9,971 nt of DNA from Avidehalobacter sp964569265 (GTDB taxonomy: Bacteria; Bacillota; Dehalobacteriia; UBA4068; UBA4997). Position numbers and translations under genes: made by a program. The DNA is taken from assembly GCA_964569265.1 (NCBI GenBank), contig CAZMTO010000039.1, positions 1-9,971 of the forward strand, given 5' to 3'. Under the pieces are notes generated by a model. That model saw only the letters and a list, made by a program, of their open reading frames with translations, did not search any database and had not been told where the DNA came from. This document shows, piece after piece, positions 1 through 5,365 of the stretch (position 1 is its first letter; each line of letters opens with the position of its first letter).

Positions 1-97
1 CGCACTTTTTGCACACCGCATTGCTTTTCTCCATCTCAAACGGCTTTAACGGTGTGCCGTTGGTGTCAAAAATCATAACCCTTGCGTATTTTGCCAT
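1..97 (-). CDS. 5' end of an unidentified small phage protein (partial)
   Basis: This is the start of a minus-strand gene that runs off the left edge; 32 codons are visible. The protein begins MAKYARVMIFDTNGTPLKPF and ends in the window with a CKKC pair, which could be half of a zinc-binding site. The ATG at 97 is preceded by GGAGGTG about eight bases upstream, and the gene starts 16 bases after the stop of the replisome organizer, so it is probably the next gene of the same early operon. I do not recognise the family. Too little is visible to assign a function. Confidence 0.6.
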   Translation of the reverse strand, partial: MAKYARVMIFDTNGTPLKPFEMEKSNAVCKKC

Positions 98-113
98 TTG
101 CACTACACCTCCG

Positions 114-1007
114 TTATAAAAACTTACTGTAATCTGTCCCGCCGATAAAAGAAGGCTCCGGCATCGTATTTTTACCTTTTGCGCCCTTGGCTGTTTTAGG
201 CTTGTTATTTTTGCCGTGCTCCTGCCAATTTTTCAAAACGCCTTTAATGTACGCAATATTGCAGCGGCTGTTATCTCCGGCAACCTGCAATGCTTCGCGC
301 AGCATCGTGCAGCCATATTCGGCAGCCAGCTTGTCAAGCTGCTGTTTTTCATACACCGATACCGCCGCACCTTTAACGGCAACAAACAGTTCGCATATAT
401 TCTCATCAACTACACCACCACCGGCTATACTATCTAACTTATTAGTAGTTGGTGTGTTATATATATTTACTTTACTTTTCTTTACTTTACTTTGTGGATT
501 ATCGGGGCAATTAACTCCGTTATTCAGGCGATTAACTCCGTTATTTAGATCATTAACCCTTTTAAGGTAATAGCAATGCTTGGCAGATATATCCTCCATA
601 TCCGCCATACCCAACAGCCACAGGCTGTCATCTATGTCAACGGTCTTCCTGGTCGCTGTCGCCCGGTAATATGTTTCCTGCGCCATTACAGAAGTTATGA
701 TGCCCCGTTGGTAAAGGTCGCCGCTAAATAGTCCACACGCCACCAACGCCCCAATAACCTCAGCAACCGTCTCATAATCCGGTTGGTACTTACCCTGCAA
801 ATCGCTTTGCACCTGCCATATCACCGCGTCCGGGTCGCGGTAATCCAAATAATAGCCTTTATCTCTGTACAGCTGCCCCAAAAGTGATATAAACACCACT
901 ACAGCCAAATAGCCGTATTTCATCTTTGGGCGCCGCAACTTCGGCTCGTCCAGCAAATGCACCGATAACGGAAAATAATCAAGCCCCTTTTTTAATGGGG
1001 CAGCCAT
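114..1007 (-). CDS. Phage replisome organizer, DUF4373 N-terminus plus DnaD-like C-terminus
   Basis: This 297-aa protein probably binds the phage origin and helps load the host replicative helicase. The N-terminal ~130 residues (KKGLDYFPL near 6, GYYLDYRDPD near 51-60) match what I know of the Lin1244/Lin1753 (DUF4373) winged-helix domain of prophage replication proteins. The C-terminal ~70 residues, with the helix IKGVLKNWQEHG at 254-265, resemble the DnaD/DnaB_2 domain that contacts DNA. Between them lies a low-complexity linker with a seven-residue repeat (VNxLNNG, residues 151-166) encoded by 21-bp DNA repeats. The ATG at 1007 has GAGGTGG four bases upstream and follows the ssb stop by 13 bases, so the two genes are co-transcribed. 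The family assignment rests on pattern recognition only. Confidence 0.8.
   Translation of the reverse strand: MAAPLKKGLDYFPLSVHLLDEPKLRRPKMKYGYLAVVVFISLLGQLYRDKGYYLDYRDPDAVIWQVQSDLQGKYQPDYETVAEVIGALVACGLFSGDLYQRGIITSVMAQETYYRATATRKTVDIDDSLWLLGMADMEDISAKHCYYLKRVNDLNNGVNRLNNGVNCPDNPQSKVKKSKVNIYNTPTTNKLDSIAGGGVVDENICELFVAVKGAAVSVYEKQQLDKLAAEYGCTMLREALQVAGDNSRCNIAYIKGVLKNWQEHGKNNKPKTAKGAKGKNTMPEPSFIGGTDYSKFL
425..566. other. Candidate phage replication origin: three 21-bp-spaced repeats, DnaA-box-like site and AT-rich tract
   Basis: Inside the replisome gene, ATTAACTCCGTTATT occurs at 510-524 and again at 531-545. A degenerate third copy begins at 552, giving an exact 21-bp period (two helical turns). 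Immediately left of the repeats is TGTGGATTA (493-501), one base off the DnaA box TGTGNATAA. Next to it is a very AT-rich stretch (about 425-490) with repeated TTTACTTT. In phage lambda the origin iterons and AT-rich region also lie in the middle of the replication protein gene O. The layout is seen in the sequence; its function as an origin is inference. The repeat could instead be only a coding repeat of VNxLNNG. Confidence 0.45.
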
Positions 1008-1020
1008 TAAACCACCTCAC

Positions 1021-1467
1021 TTAAAACGGCAAATCTTCGTCCGTCATTGAGTAACCGTCATAAGCAGAATCGCCAAAACCCTGCTGCACACTCCCTTGAG
1101 CTTCCTGCCAAGGCTTTTCGCTGCTGCAGTTATCTGCCTTATCCTCTCCTTTAGGAGATAAAAACCGTACCGTCTCGGCAATAACCTCGGTCACCCAACG
1201 CCGCTGGCCGTCGTTGCCCTCGTATGAACGTATCTGTAAACGCCCGTCCACCGCCGCCAGCTTGCCTTTTGCTAAATATTGGGCGCAGCTTTCGCCGGGC
1301 TTATTCCATACAACAATGTTTATAAAATCCGCCTCGCGGTTGCCATCCGCCCCGGTAAAGGGGCGGTCTACCGCTAAAGTAAACTGGCAAACCGCCTTGC
1401 CGCTTTGTGTAAAGCGCAGCTCCGGGTCACGCGTTAAGCGGCCTATTAAAACAATGCGGTTAAGCAT
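1021..1467 (-). CDS. ssb: Single-stranded DNA-binding protein
   Basis: This 148-aa protein coats single-stranded DNA during phage replication and recombination. The OB-fold occupies about residues 1-105. It starts MLNRIVLIGRLTRDPELR, continues with the family signature DFINIVVWNKPGESCAQYL (48-65), and reaches ETVRFLSPK. A short Gly/Ser/Gln-rich tail ends in the acidic tip MTDEDLPF, the variant of DDDIPF that docks partner proteins. I chose the ATG at 1467 because the protein then begins at the canonical residue and GGAG lies ten bases upstream. The reading frame could be extended to 1536 but that adds non-SSB sequence. The start overlaps the 66-aa gene upstream by eight bases, and the annealing protein two genes upstream is a natural partner. 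Confidence 0.95.
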   Translation of the reverse strand: MLNRIVLIGRLTRDPELRFTQSGKAVCQFTLAVDRPFTGADGNREADFINIVVWNKPGESCAQYLAKGKLAAVDGRLQIRSYEGNDGQRRWVTEVIAETVRFLSPKGEDKADNCSSEKPWQEAQGSVQQGFGDSAYDGYSMTDEDLPF

Positions 1468-1660
1468 CTTCTTTTTTCTCCTCTCCGTAATCACCATAAA
1501 CAACAGCCTTAGCGTTGTTGATGGTTCCGTCACCAATTATATGGTACTCGCCCCTATCATACTCTGCCAGCATTGCTGTCAGCATAGCCTCTGCCTTTAT
1601 CAGTCTCTCATATCTGTCCGCCGGCACTGCCACAAAAATTAGGCATATACCGTTCATCAT
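1460..1660 (-). CDS. Small hypothetical protein (66 aa) coupled to the NinB-like gene and ssb
   Basis: The function is unknown. The protein has a short hydrophobic N-terminus (ICLIFVAVPA), a predicted helix around PADRYERLIKAEAMLTAMLAE (14-34), and a charged tail EEKKEDA. Its ATG overlaps the TGA of the upstream gene (ATGA at 1660-1657) and its end overlaps the ssb start by eight bases. There is no clear ribosome binding site, so it is probably translated by coupling from the gene before it. A second ATG at 1657 is possible. Gene-to-gene overlap on both sides is the main evidence that it is real. Small proteins of this style are common between recombination genes of Firmicutes phages. Confidence 0.65.
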   Translation of the reverse strand: MMNGICLIFVAVPADRYERLIKAEAMLTAMLAEYDRGEYHIIGDGTINNAKAVVYGDYGEEKKEDA

Positions 1661-2205
1661 TGTTTAACATAGCATTCATTGTTGTGTACCTCCCATAAAT
1701 TTTTATAGTTTTCTATCTGCTCCGGGGTTGCCGTTTCAATCCCCAATTCCTTGGCATCTTCTACAAGTCTGTCAATAAGCGCACTCATCTGCGCTGTATC
1801 ATAAACCGACGAGCCAAAGTACAAAATAACATTCGTGCAACCGGCAAGCTTACTCGGCAGCGTTTCGGTGTGCCAGCCTATGCCGTTTCTCGCCCATGAT
1901 CGCCGCAACCTGTCTACTGCTTCATCCCTTACGCAAACCACCTCCGACACCCCGCCTATATGGCGAATTGCCTCGCGGTAAATGCTCTCCCTGTCAGCCC
2001 CTGTAGCGGTGGCAATCTTATCAATAAGCACCCAGGCATAGGCGTTCGCATCACGGCTCCGGCGCTGGCGAAAAACCTTCAACACCACATCTAACGCCCT
2101 GCCGTTCAGCTCATCATAACGCTGCCTAAAGTCCTCATCCAGCTCCAGGGTCAGCAACTGCTTGCCATTTAGCCCAAAAGCCAGGCTAATTATGCGCCCA
2201 ATCAC
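1657..2205 (-). CDS. NinB-like phage recombination protein (tentative)
   Basis: This 182-aa protein sits between the annealing protein and ssb. The segment FRQRRSRDANAYAWVLIDKIA (45-65) resembles the RSxxQNAxxW motif of NinB/Orf-type recombination mediators, which help load or displace SSB. A later segment YFGSSVYDTAQMSALIDRLVEDAKELGIET (129-158) is, from memory, conserved in homologues from Clostridia prophages. The start is GTG at 2205, overlapping the stop of the annealing-protein gene (GTGA), with only a weak ribosome binding site, so translation is probably coupled. The position agrees with a recombination role; the exact family name is uncertain. Confidence 0.6.
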   Translation of the reverse strand: MIGRIISLAFGLNGKQLLTLELDEDFRQRYDELNGRALDVVLKVFRQRRSRDANAYAWVLIDKIATATGADRESIYREAIRHIGGVSEVVCVRDEAVDRLRRSWARNGIGWHTETLPSKLAGCTNVILYFGSSVYDTAQMSALIDRLVEDAKELGIETATPEQIENYKNLWEVHNNECYVKQ

Positions 2206-2765
2206 CGCGGTGCCCTCGGTTCAATCTTCTGCCATTTGCCGTTAACCAACTGCTGCGCCCATACTCTTTGCCCGTGCTGATTAATTATTGCCAGCCCGGT
2301 CATTCTCTTACCGTTCAACCCAAGCTTTTCTACCCTAAAGCTGTCACTGCAAACAAAGCCTTTGTCTCGCTTGTCAATTTTTGCCAAGCCGGCAGGTATC
2401 CAAATAAACGGAGATGTGTAAAGCTCTCGCCCTATGCCCCAGTTAATGCAGGCGCGCTTAAAGCTGTCCGATGCCTCGCCTTTTTCCTTGGCAACATTAC
2501 TTTCCTCGCCGGCATCGTCTTTCCACACCCAATTTGGCGGCGCAGTCGCGTTAGCATAGTTCATGTTGATTCCCACACTGCAAAACAAATTGCCCTTGCA
2601 ATCATAATGCCGCCTCTGCCAGTTGCCCACGCCTACCGTTTCGTCCAAGATGGCCATATCACACCGCGCGTCTTTATACAGCAGAATCTGCACGCCCTTC
2701 TCTTTAACCATAGCAATACGCACATCAATCTCTTGCGCGCTCAGCGGCCTAAATTCCAATGCCAT
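2202..2765 (-). CDS. Rad52/Sak-family single-strand annealing protein
   Basis: This 187-aa protein probably anneals complementary single strands during phage recombination, working with the SSB encoded downstream. It has the architecture I associate with the Rad52-like phage annealing proteins. These are the early motif ILDETVGVGNWQRRHYD (39-55), a beta-strand region with NWVWKDDAGEESN (78-90), and the signature KGEASDSFKRACINWGIGRELYT (95-117), where the helix with FKRA and WGIGR is the most conserved part. The C-terminus after ~140 is short and probably flexible. The ATG at 2765 has GTAAGGAGG six bases upstream. It follows the Gp157-like gene by 11 bases, which is the usual order in Firmicutes phages. 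Confidence 0.85.
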   Translation of the reverse strand: MALEFRPLSAQEIDVRIAMVKEKGVQILLYKDARCDMAILDETVGVGNWQRRHYDCKGNLFCSVGINMNYANATAPPNWVWKDDAGEESNVAKEKGEASDSFKRACINWGIGRELYTSPFIWIPAGLAKIDKRDKGFVCSDSFRVEKLGLNGKRMTGLAIINQHGQRVWAQQLVNGKWQKIEPRAPR

Positions 2766-2776
2766 AGCCCGCCTCC

Positions 2777-3058
2777 TTACTTAATCTGCAAATTGCGGCT
2801 TTCCTGCAATTCCACTCCGGCAATCACCGCACGGCTCTCCAACTGCTTGCGCCGTACCGCCAGCGCAGCTTCTTCGGCCTTAAACTTTTCTACCTCACCG
2901 CGCAGATCCTTTACGAAACAGGCAACCGCCTCCAGCTTTTCGTCCAGCGCACCCGCCAGCTCCTCCAAAGCCTCATAGCCTATCATGTTGCCCTGCTCGT
3001 CCACCTGCAAAGCCTCAAACGCTTTCAGGTATTCGTCCGTCAATTCATATAAATGCAT
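2777..3058 (-). CDS. Gp157-like phage protein, short form
   Basis: The protein is 93 aa. It starts MHLYELTDEYLKAFEAL and is then rich in Glu/Lys/Ala with strong coiled-coil character (about 28-75: LEELAGALDEKLEAVACFVKDLRGEVEKFKAEEAALAVRRKQLESR). This matches the N-terminal half of the Siphovirus Gp157 family, first linked with phage resistance in Streptococcus and almost always found beside a phage annealing or recombination gene, as here. Family members as I remember them are about 160 aa; this one lacks the C-terminal half. I start at the ATG at 3058 (GGAG nine bases upstream); GTG at 3061 is the alternative. Its ribosome-binding region is identical to a sequence in the integrase leader (5856-5870). 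Confidence 0.75.
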   Translation of the reverse strand: MHLYELTDEYLKAFEALQVDEQGNMIGYEALEELAGALDEKLEAVACFVKDLRGEVEKFKAEEAALAVRRKQLESRAVIAGVELQESRNLQIK

Positions 3059-3076
3059 CACAAAACACTCCTTTTC

Positions 3077-3223
3077 TTACTCTCCGATGAACAGCCAGCT
3101 TATATCGTCTTCGGTCGTCAACCCTTGACAATCACCGTCCATCAGTGCTATACTTAACCCATAGATATTTGCTTTGTGGGCTGTGCCGATTTTCGGTGCG
3201 GCTCTCTTTTTTATGCCCTGCAT
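3077..3223 (-). CDS. Small hypothetical protein, 48 aa
   Basis: This is a short ORF filling the gap between the small DNA-binding gene and the Gp157-like gene. It begins MQGIKKRAAPKIGTAHKANIY and ends in the acidic and aromatic tail EDDISWLFIGE. The N-terminal third is basic and the C-terminus acidic. The ATG at 3223 has a perfect GGAGG seven bases upstream (3231-3235 on the plus strand), and the TAA lies just before the ribosome binding site of the next gene. Tight packing and the strong ribosome binding site make it likely to be translated. I do not recognise a family. Confidence 0.65.
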   Translation of the reverse strand: MQGIKKRAAPKIGTAHKANIYGLSIALMDGDCQGLTTEDDISWLFIGE

Positions 3224-3237
3224 AATCCTGCCTCCTT

Positions 3238-3447
3238 TCAAACATTCATTCCGTGGCGAATAAGCGCCTTGGCAACATCGTCCACAAAGTAAACGCCGCG
3301 CCCACCTACCGCTGGCAAACCGTCAACCAACTTGTTTACCTGCGAGCGACTAAGCCCCGTCACGCGGATAATGTTTATTAGCTTAATCAACAAACTACCG
3401 CCGTTCTCTCGCTTTATCTCCGCACTCAATTCCCGTGCCGTACACAT
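3238..3447 (-). CDS. Small helix-turn-helix DNA-binding protein
   Basis: This 69-aa protein has a helix-turn-helix-like core LINIIRVTGLSRSQVNKLVDGL (about 23-44) followed by GGRGVYFVDDVAKALIRHG. The latter resembles the beta-hairpin and last helix of MerR/excisionase-type winged helices. It may be a regulator or excisionase-like factor of the element. I prefer the ATG at 3447, which has AGGAGG eight bases upstream. A longer frame from TTG at 3498 would add 17 residues but would place the ribosome binding site inside the gene. It is transcribed away from the plus-strand gene at 3565, with 117 bases between their starts. Exact role unknown. Confidence 0.7.
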   Translation of the reverse strand: MCTARELSAEIKRENGGSLLIKLINIIRVTGLSRSQVNKLVDGLPAVGGRGVYFVDDVAKALIRHGMNV

Positions 3448-3484
3448 AAGCCTCACCTCCTCTCTTGTCAAGTATTGCCACCTC

Positions 3485-3514
3485 TTGCTTTTCTCCACCT
3501 ATCTGTCCTATACT
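3485..3514 (+). promoter_or_regulatory. Possible promoter for the plus-strand gene at 3565
   Basis: TTGCTT (3485-3490), an 18-base spacer, then TATACT (3509-3514). The -10 is good and the -35 matches only in TTG. It lies about 50 bases upstream of the start codon. Just downstream is the small dyad CTGT-AATC-ACAG (3513-3524), which could be an operator. Moderate-to-weak evidence. Confidence 0.35.
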
Positions 3515-3564
3515 GTAATCACAGGCTGTGCCGGCAGTCGAGTAACATAAGTAAGGTGATTTTT

Positions 3565-3906
3565 ATGAACACACAGTTAACCAAATCTACGCAAGCCTTT
3601 CTCTGTCTTATATACAGAGAATATCTAAAGCGAATAAAATGCGGCGAATCACGCCAACAAGCGAAACGATTTACCGGACCAGATAGGCATCCATTCACTC
3701 TATATAACAATGCCGATCAAGAAGACATACGCGAAGCCTTGCGCGAATTAAAGCGTGCAGGCCTTGCAAAAGTCTATTTAGACGGCGGCTTTGTACTGGA
3801 CAATGCTGCCATAATATATATGGAAAATTTGTTTCCAAGTGGCTTAGCCGATATTGCATCTTGTTTGGCCAACCTGAGTTCATTCGTTTCTATCTTCTTG
3901 CGATAA
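3565..3906 (+). CDS. Hypothetical small protein, possibly winged-helix, on the opposite strand to the early operon
   Basis: The protein is 113 aa and I cannot assign a function. It begins MNTQLTKSTQAFLCLIYREYLKR and has a middle segment SDQ-like NADQEDIREALRELKRAGLAKVYLDGGFVLDNAAIIYMEN (about 48-87). This reads as helix, helix, beta-hairpin, as in small winged-helix proteins. From memory, similar proteins occur in Firmicutes prophages. The ATG at 3565 has TAAGGTGA about six bases upstream. The longer frame from 3475 has no ribosome binding site. Its last 27 bases overlap the end of the convergent gene 3880-4098, so the two mRNAs are complementary at their 3' ends. The base composition is more AT-rich than its neighbours, which may indicate separate acquisition. 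Confidence 0.65.
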   Translation: MNTQLTKSTQAFLCLIYREYLKRIKCGESRQQAKRFTGPDRHPFTLYNNADQEDIREALRELKRAGLAKVYLDGGFVLDNAAIIYMENLFPSGLADIASCLANLSSFVSIFLR

Positions 3907-4098
3907 ACAAGCTCCCAATTCGTCATCGTAAATCTCAACCCTACCGCTGTTCCATATAACCTTGTCGGCATCGAAACAAATCTTCACCTGCTTTTGCTCC
4001 AAAGGATTGATTGTCACCTCAATGCCTGCGCAACAACAAAACGGTTTGCCATTGATAAATACCTCAATACCGTCGTCAAAAGAAATTCCTTTTTCCAC
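3880..4098 (-). CDS. Small Cys-rich hypothetical phage protein
   Basis: The protein is 72 aa with unknown function. The visible fold pattern is alternating short beta strands (IEVFINGKPF, AGIEVTINPLEQKQVKICFD, GRVEIYDDE), suggesting a small beta-rich protein like those lying next to cro in Firmicutes prophages. It contains a CCC triplet (about residues 21-23) plus two more cysteines. The start is ambiguous. I take GTG at 4098, preceded by GGGAG five bases upstream. A GTG at 4122 would add eight residues but lies over the AGGAGG sequence. It follows the Cro-like gene in the leftward operon with a 56-base gap and converges on the plus-strand gene, overlapping it by 27 bases. Confidence 0.6.
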   Translation of the reverse strand: MEKGISFDDGIEVFINGKPFCCCAGIEVTINPLEQKQVKICFDADKVIWNSGRVEIYDDELGACLSQEDRNE

Positions 4099-4146
4099 AA
4101 TCTCTCCCTCACCTCCTCTCACTCCTCAACTCTTTTTCGCCCTCTT

Positions 4147-4163
4147 GTAGACTTTTAGTCTAC
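4147..4163. repeat. Perfect 7-bp inverted repeat at the end of the Cro-like gene
   Basis: GTAGACT (4147-4153), three bases, then AGTCTAC (4157-4163), spanning the stop codon of the Cro-like gene. There is no T-tract on either side, so it is not a standard terminator. The sequence TTGTAGAC here is the reverse complement of GTCTACAA at the start of the repressor gene (4535-4542), which makes an operator role conceivable. Confidence 0.45.
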
Positions 4164-4370
4164 CTCGGTTGCAAAAAAAATTGCCACTCTATCTTCCTCA
4201 CTCAAATCAAGCAGCTCATACAATGCCTGAATTTCATCAGCTCGAAACTGCCTCCGGTTATTTATCTTATTCAGCAAACCCTGATAGGTAAGCCCAATTT
4301 TTTCTGCGACAAATCTAATCTTATAGCCCGATTGGTCTATCCTCTCTCGGAGCAGTTTTGTATTTGTCAT
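4155..4370 (-). CDS. Cro-like helix-turn-helix regulator
   Basis: This 71-aa protein, little more than one helix-turn-helix domain, probably acts as the Cro-type antirepressor or early regulator of the element. The helices run through MTNTKLLRERIDQSGYKIRFVAEKIGLTYQGLLNKINNRRQFRADEIQALYELL, with the turn at AEKIGLTYQGLLNKI (about 22-36). The C-terminus is SEEDRVAIFFATEVD. The ATG at 4370 has AAAGGAGG seven bases upstream; a TTG two codons earlier is less likely. It is the first gene of the leftward operon, driven by the promoter at 4420-4448 and divergent from the CI-type repressor, the standard layout of a phage genetic switch. Confidence 0.8.
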   Translation of the reverse strand: MTNTKLLRERIDQSGYKIRFVAEKIGLTYQGLLNKINNRRQFRADEIQALYELLDLSEEDRVAIFFATEVD

Positions 4371-4419
4371 TCCCAACCCTCCTTTCGCGCATTTCTGTAG
4401 CCAATTTGCCTACAAGCAA

Positions 4420-4448
4420 ATAATACCACCCCTGTGACAATTTGTCAA
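4420..4448 (-). promoter_or_regulatory. Early leftward promoter (PR-like) for the Cro-like operon
   Basis: On the minus strand: TTGACA (4448-4443), a 17-base spacer, then TATTAT (4425-4420). This is a near-perfect sigma-A promoter about 50 bases upstream of the Cro-like start. The spacer holds TGACAA-T-TTGTCA, a perfect palindrome around one base (4435-4447), overlapping the -35 and suited to repressor binding. Confidence 0.85.
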
Positions 4449-4482
4449 CAACTTTTTGCAAAATAATAAAAATTTGTTGACA
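4443..4482. promoter_or_regulatory. Candidate repressor operators: mirrored TTGTTGACA sequences
   Basis: TGTCAACAA (4443-4451) and TTGTTGACA (4474-4482) form a perfect 9-bp inverted repeat, and each arm contains the -35 box of one divergent promoter. A related TTTGTCTACAA lies at 4532-4542 over the repressor start codon. A dimeric CI or Cro protein could cover both -35 boxes at once. The repeat is directly visible; protein binding is inferred. Confidence 0.6.
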
Positions 4483-4505
4483 TTCAGCCGACAAAGTTCT
4501 ATAAT
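4477..4505 (+). promoter_or_regulatory. Repressor promoter (PRM-like), exact consensus
   Basis: TTGACA (4477-4482), a 17-base spacer, then TATAAT (4500-4505), an exact sigma-A consensus. Transcription would start near 4512, giving a leader of about 20 bases before the repressor's TTG start. Confidence 0.9.
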
Positions 4506-4532
4506 GTAAACACACAAGGGAGGTATGTAACT

Positions 4533-5150
4533 TTGTCTACAATAGGACAGCGAATAAAACTTCGCAGAGAAGAATTAGGTTTGTCTCAAGAAGAATTAGG
4601 CAAACGATTAGGCTATAAGTCCAGATCCTCAATTAACAAAATAGAATTAGACCAACGCAATCTAACCCAGTCTAAAATCAAATCTATTGCAGATGCTCTC
4701 GAAACAACGCCGTCTTACATTATGGGTTGGGAAGAAACTACCGCTCCCACCACCACGGGTATCAAAATCCCTGTACTGGGGCGCGTGGCAGCAGGCATTC
4801 CCATAGACGCCATAGAAGATGTTCTGGATTGGGAGGAGATCCCCCAAAGCCTGGCGGCAACAGGCGAATATTTTGGCTTAAAAATCAAAGGTGACAGTAT
4901 GCTGCCCGACATCAAAAACGGTGATGTAGTCATAGTTCGGCGGCAAGAACAGGTAGAAAACGGCGAGATTGCCATCGTGCTAATCAATGGCGACGAAGCC
5001 ACCGCCAAAAAGGTAAAACACACCGAAAGCGGCATAATGCTTATCCCAAATAACCCCTCCTTCGAGCCTATGTTCTTCTCCAAGGCAGAAATAGCCACCA
5101 AGCCCGTACAAATCATCGGGCGTGTGGTGGAGCTCAGGCGCACGATATAG
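4533..5150 (+). CDS. CI/LexA-type phage repressor with HTH and S24 self-cleavage domain
   Basis: This 205-aa protein should keep the lytic genes off and inactivate itself on RecA-linked DNA damage. The N-terminal XRE helix-turn-helix covers about 3-60 (LGLSQEELGKRLGYKSRSSINKIE, 15-38). A linker PTTTG (72-76) joins it to the S24/LexA-like peptidase domain. In that domain the cleavage site is Ala87-Gly88 (GRVAAGIP), the nucleophile is Ser122 in GDSMLPDI, and the general base is Lys159 in ATAKKV. All key residues are present, so the protein looks inducible. The start is TTG at 4533, nine bases after GGGAGG. A possible weak hairpin (5121-5126 with 5139-5144) followed by six Ts overlaps its end. 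A consensus promoter for the next unit starts 20 bases after the stop. Confidence 0.92.
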   Translation: MSTIGQRIKLRREELGLSQEELGKRLGYKSRSSINKIELDQRNLTQSKIKSIADALETTPSYIMGWEETTAPTTTGIKIPVLGRVAAGIPIDAIEDVLDWEEIPQSLAATGEYFGLKIKGDSMLPDIKNGDVVIVRRQEQVENGEIAIVLINGDEATAKKVKHTESGIMLIPNNPSFEPMFFSKAEIATKPVQIIGRVVELRRTI

Positions 5151-5170
5151 ATTTTTTCAACATAGCCATA

Positions 5171-5199
5171 TTGACAATTTAATATTTTTTGCATATAAT
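5171..5199 (+). promoter_or_regulatory. Exact-consensus promoter of the candidate antitoxin RNA
   Basis: TTGACA (5171-5176), a 17-base spacer, then TATAAT (5194-5199). Transcription would begin near 5206. A full-consensus promoter ahead of about 120 noncoding bases and a terminator indicates high expression of a short RNA. Confidence 0.9.
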
Positions 5200-5205
5200 G
5201 AAGAG

Positions 5206-5365
5206 GTACAGGAATAGACAACAAGTTTCCTGCACAAATTAAGGCAGTACCCGCCTTCAGGCGTGTATGTTTTACCTCCGTGGGTAACGGGGTAGTAAAA
5301 ATGTAGAATATTACCCACTTGTATGATTTATCCCCTCTTTGTGTATGCAAAGGGGGATTTTTTAT
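5206..5365 (+). ncRNA. Candidate type III antitoxin RNA (ToxI/TenpI/antiQ-like)
   Basis: This is a noncoding, structured RNA bounded by a consensus promoter and an intrinsic terminator, directly upstream of a ToxN/TenpN-like gene. In type III systems such an RNA, made of short pseudoknotted repeats, wraps and inhibits the toxin. Visible here are two degenerate repeats with the core TACCC ... TGTATGnTTTA (from 5248 and from 5312). A 7-bp bulged stem pairs 5274-5281 with 5287-5293, and its loop GGGTA (5282-5286) can pair with TACCC at 5312-5316 (a pseudoknot) or at 5248-5252. GTGGGTAA (5280-5287) can alternatively pair with TTACCCAC (5311-5318). Upstream hairpins are CAGGAA/TTCCTG and AAGGC/GCCTT. 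Clean tandem repeats are absent, so the class is inferred from context. Confidence 0.6.

Noticed and set aside
480..566. CRISPR-like array because of the repeated ATTAACTCCGTTATT
   Set aside because: The period of 21 bp is far too short for repeat plus spacer, and the sequence is in frame within a coding region.
1468..1536. Upstream extension of ssb to 1536
   Set aside because: The added residues precede the canonical MLNRIVLIGR start and have no ribosome binding site.
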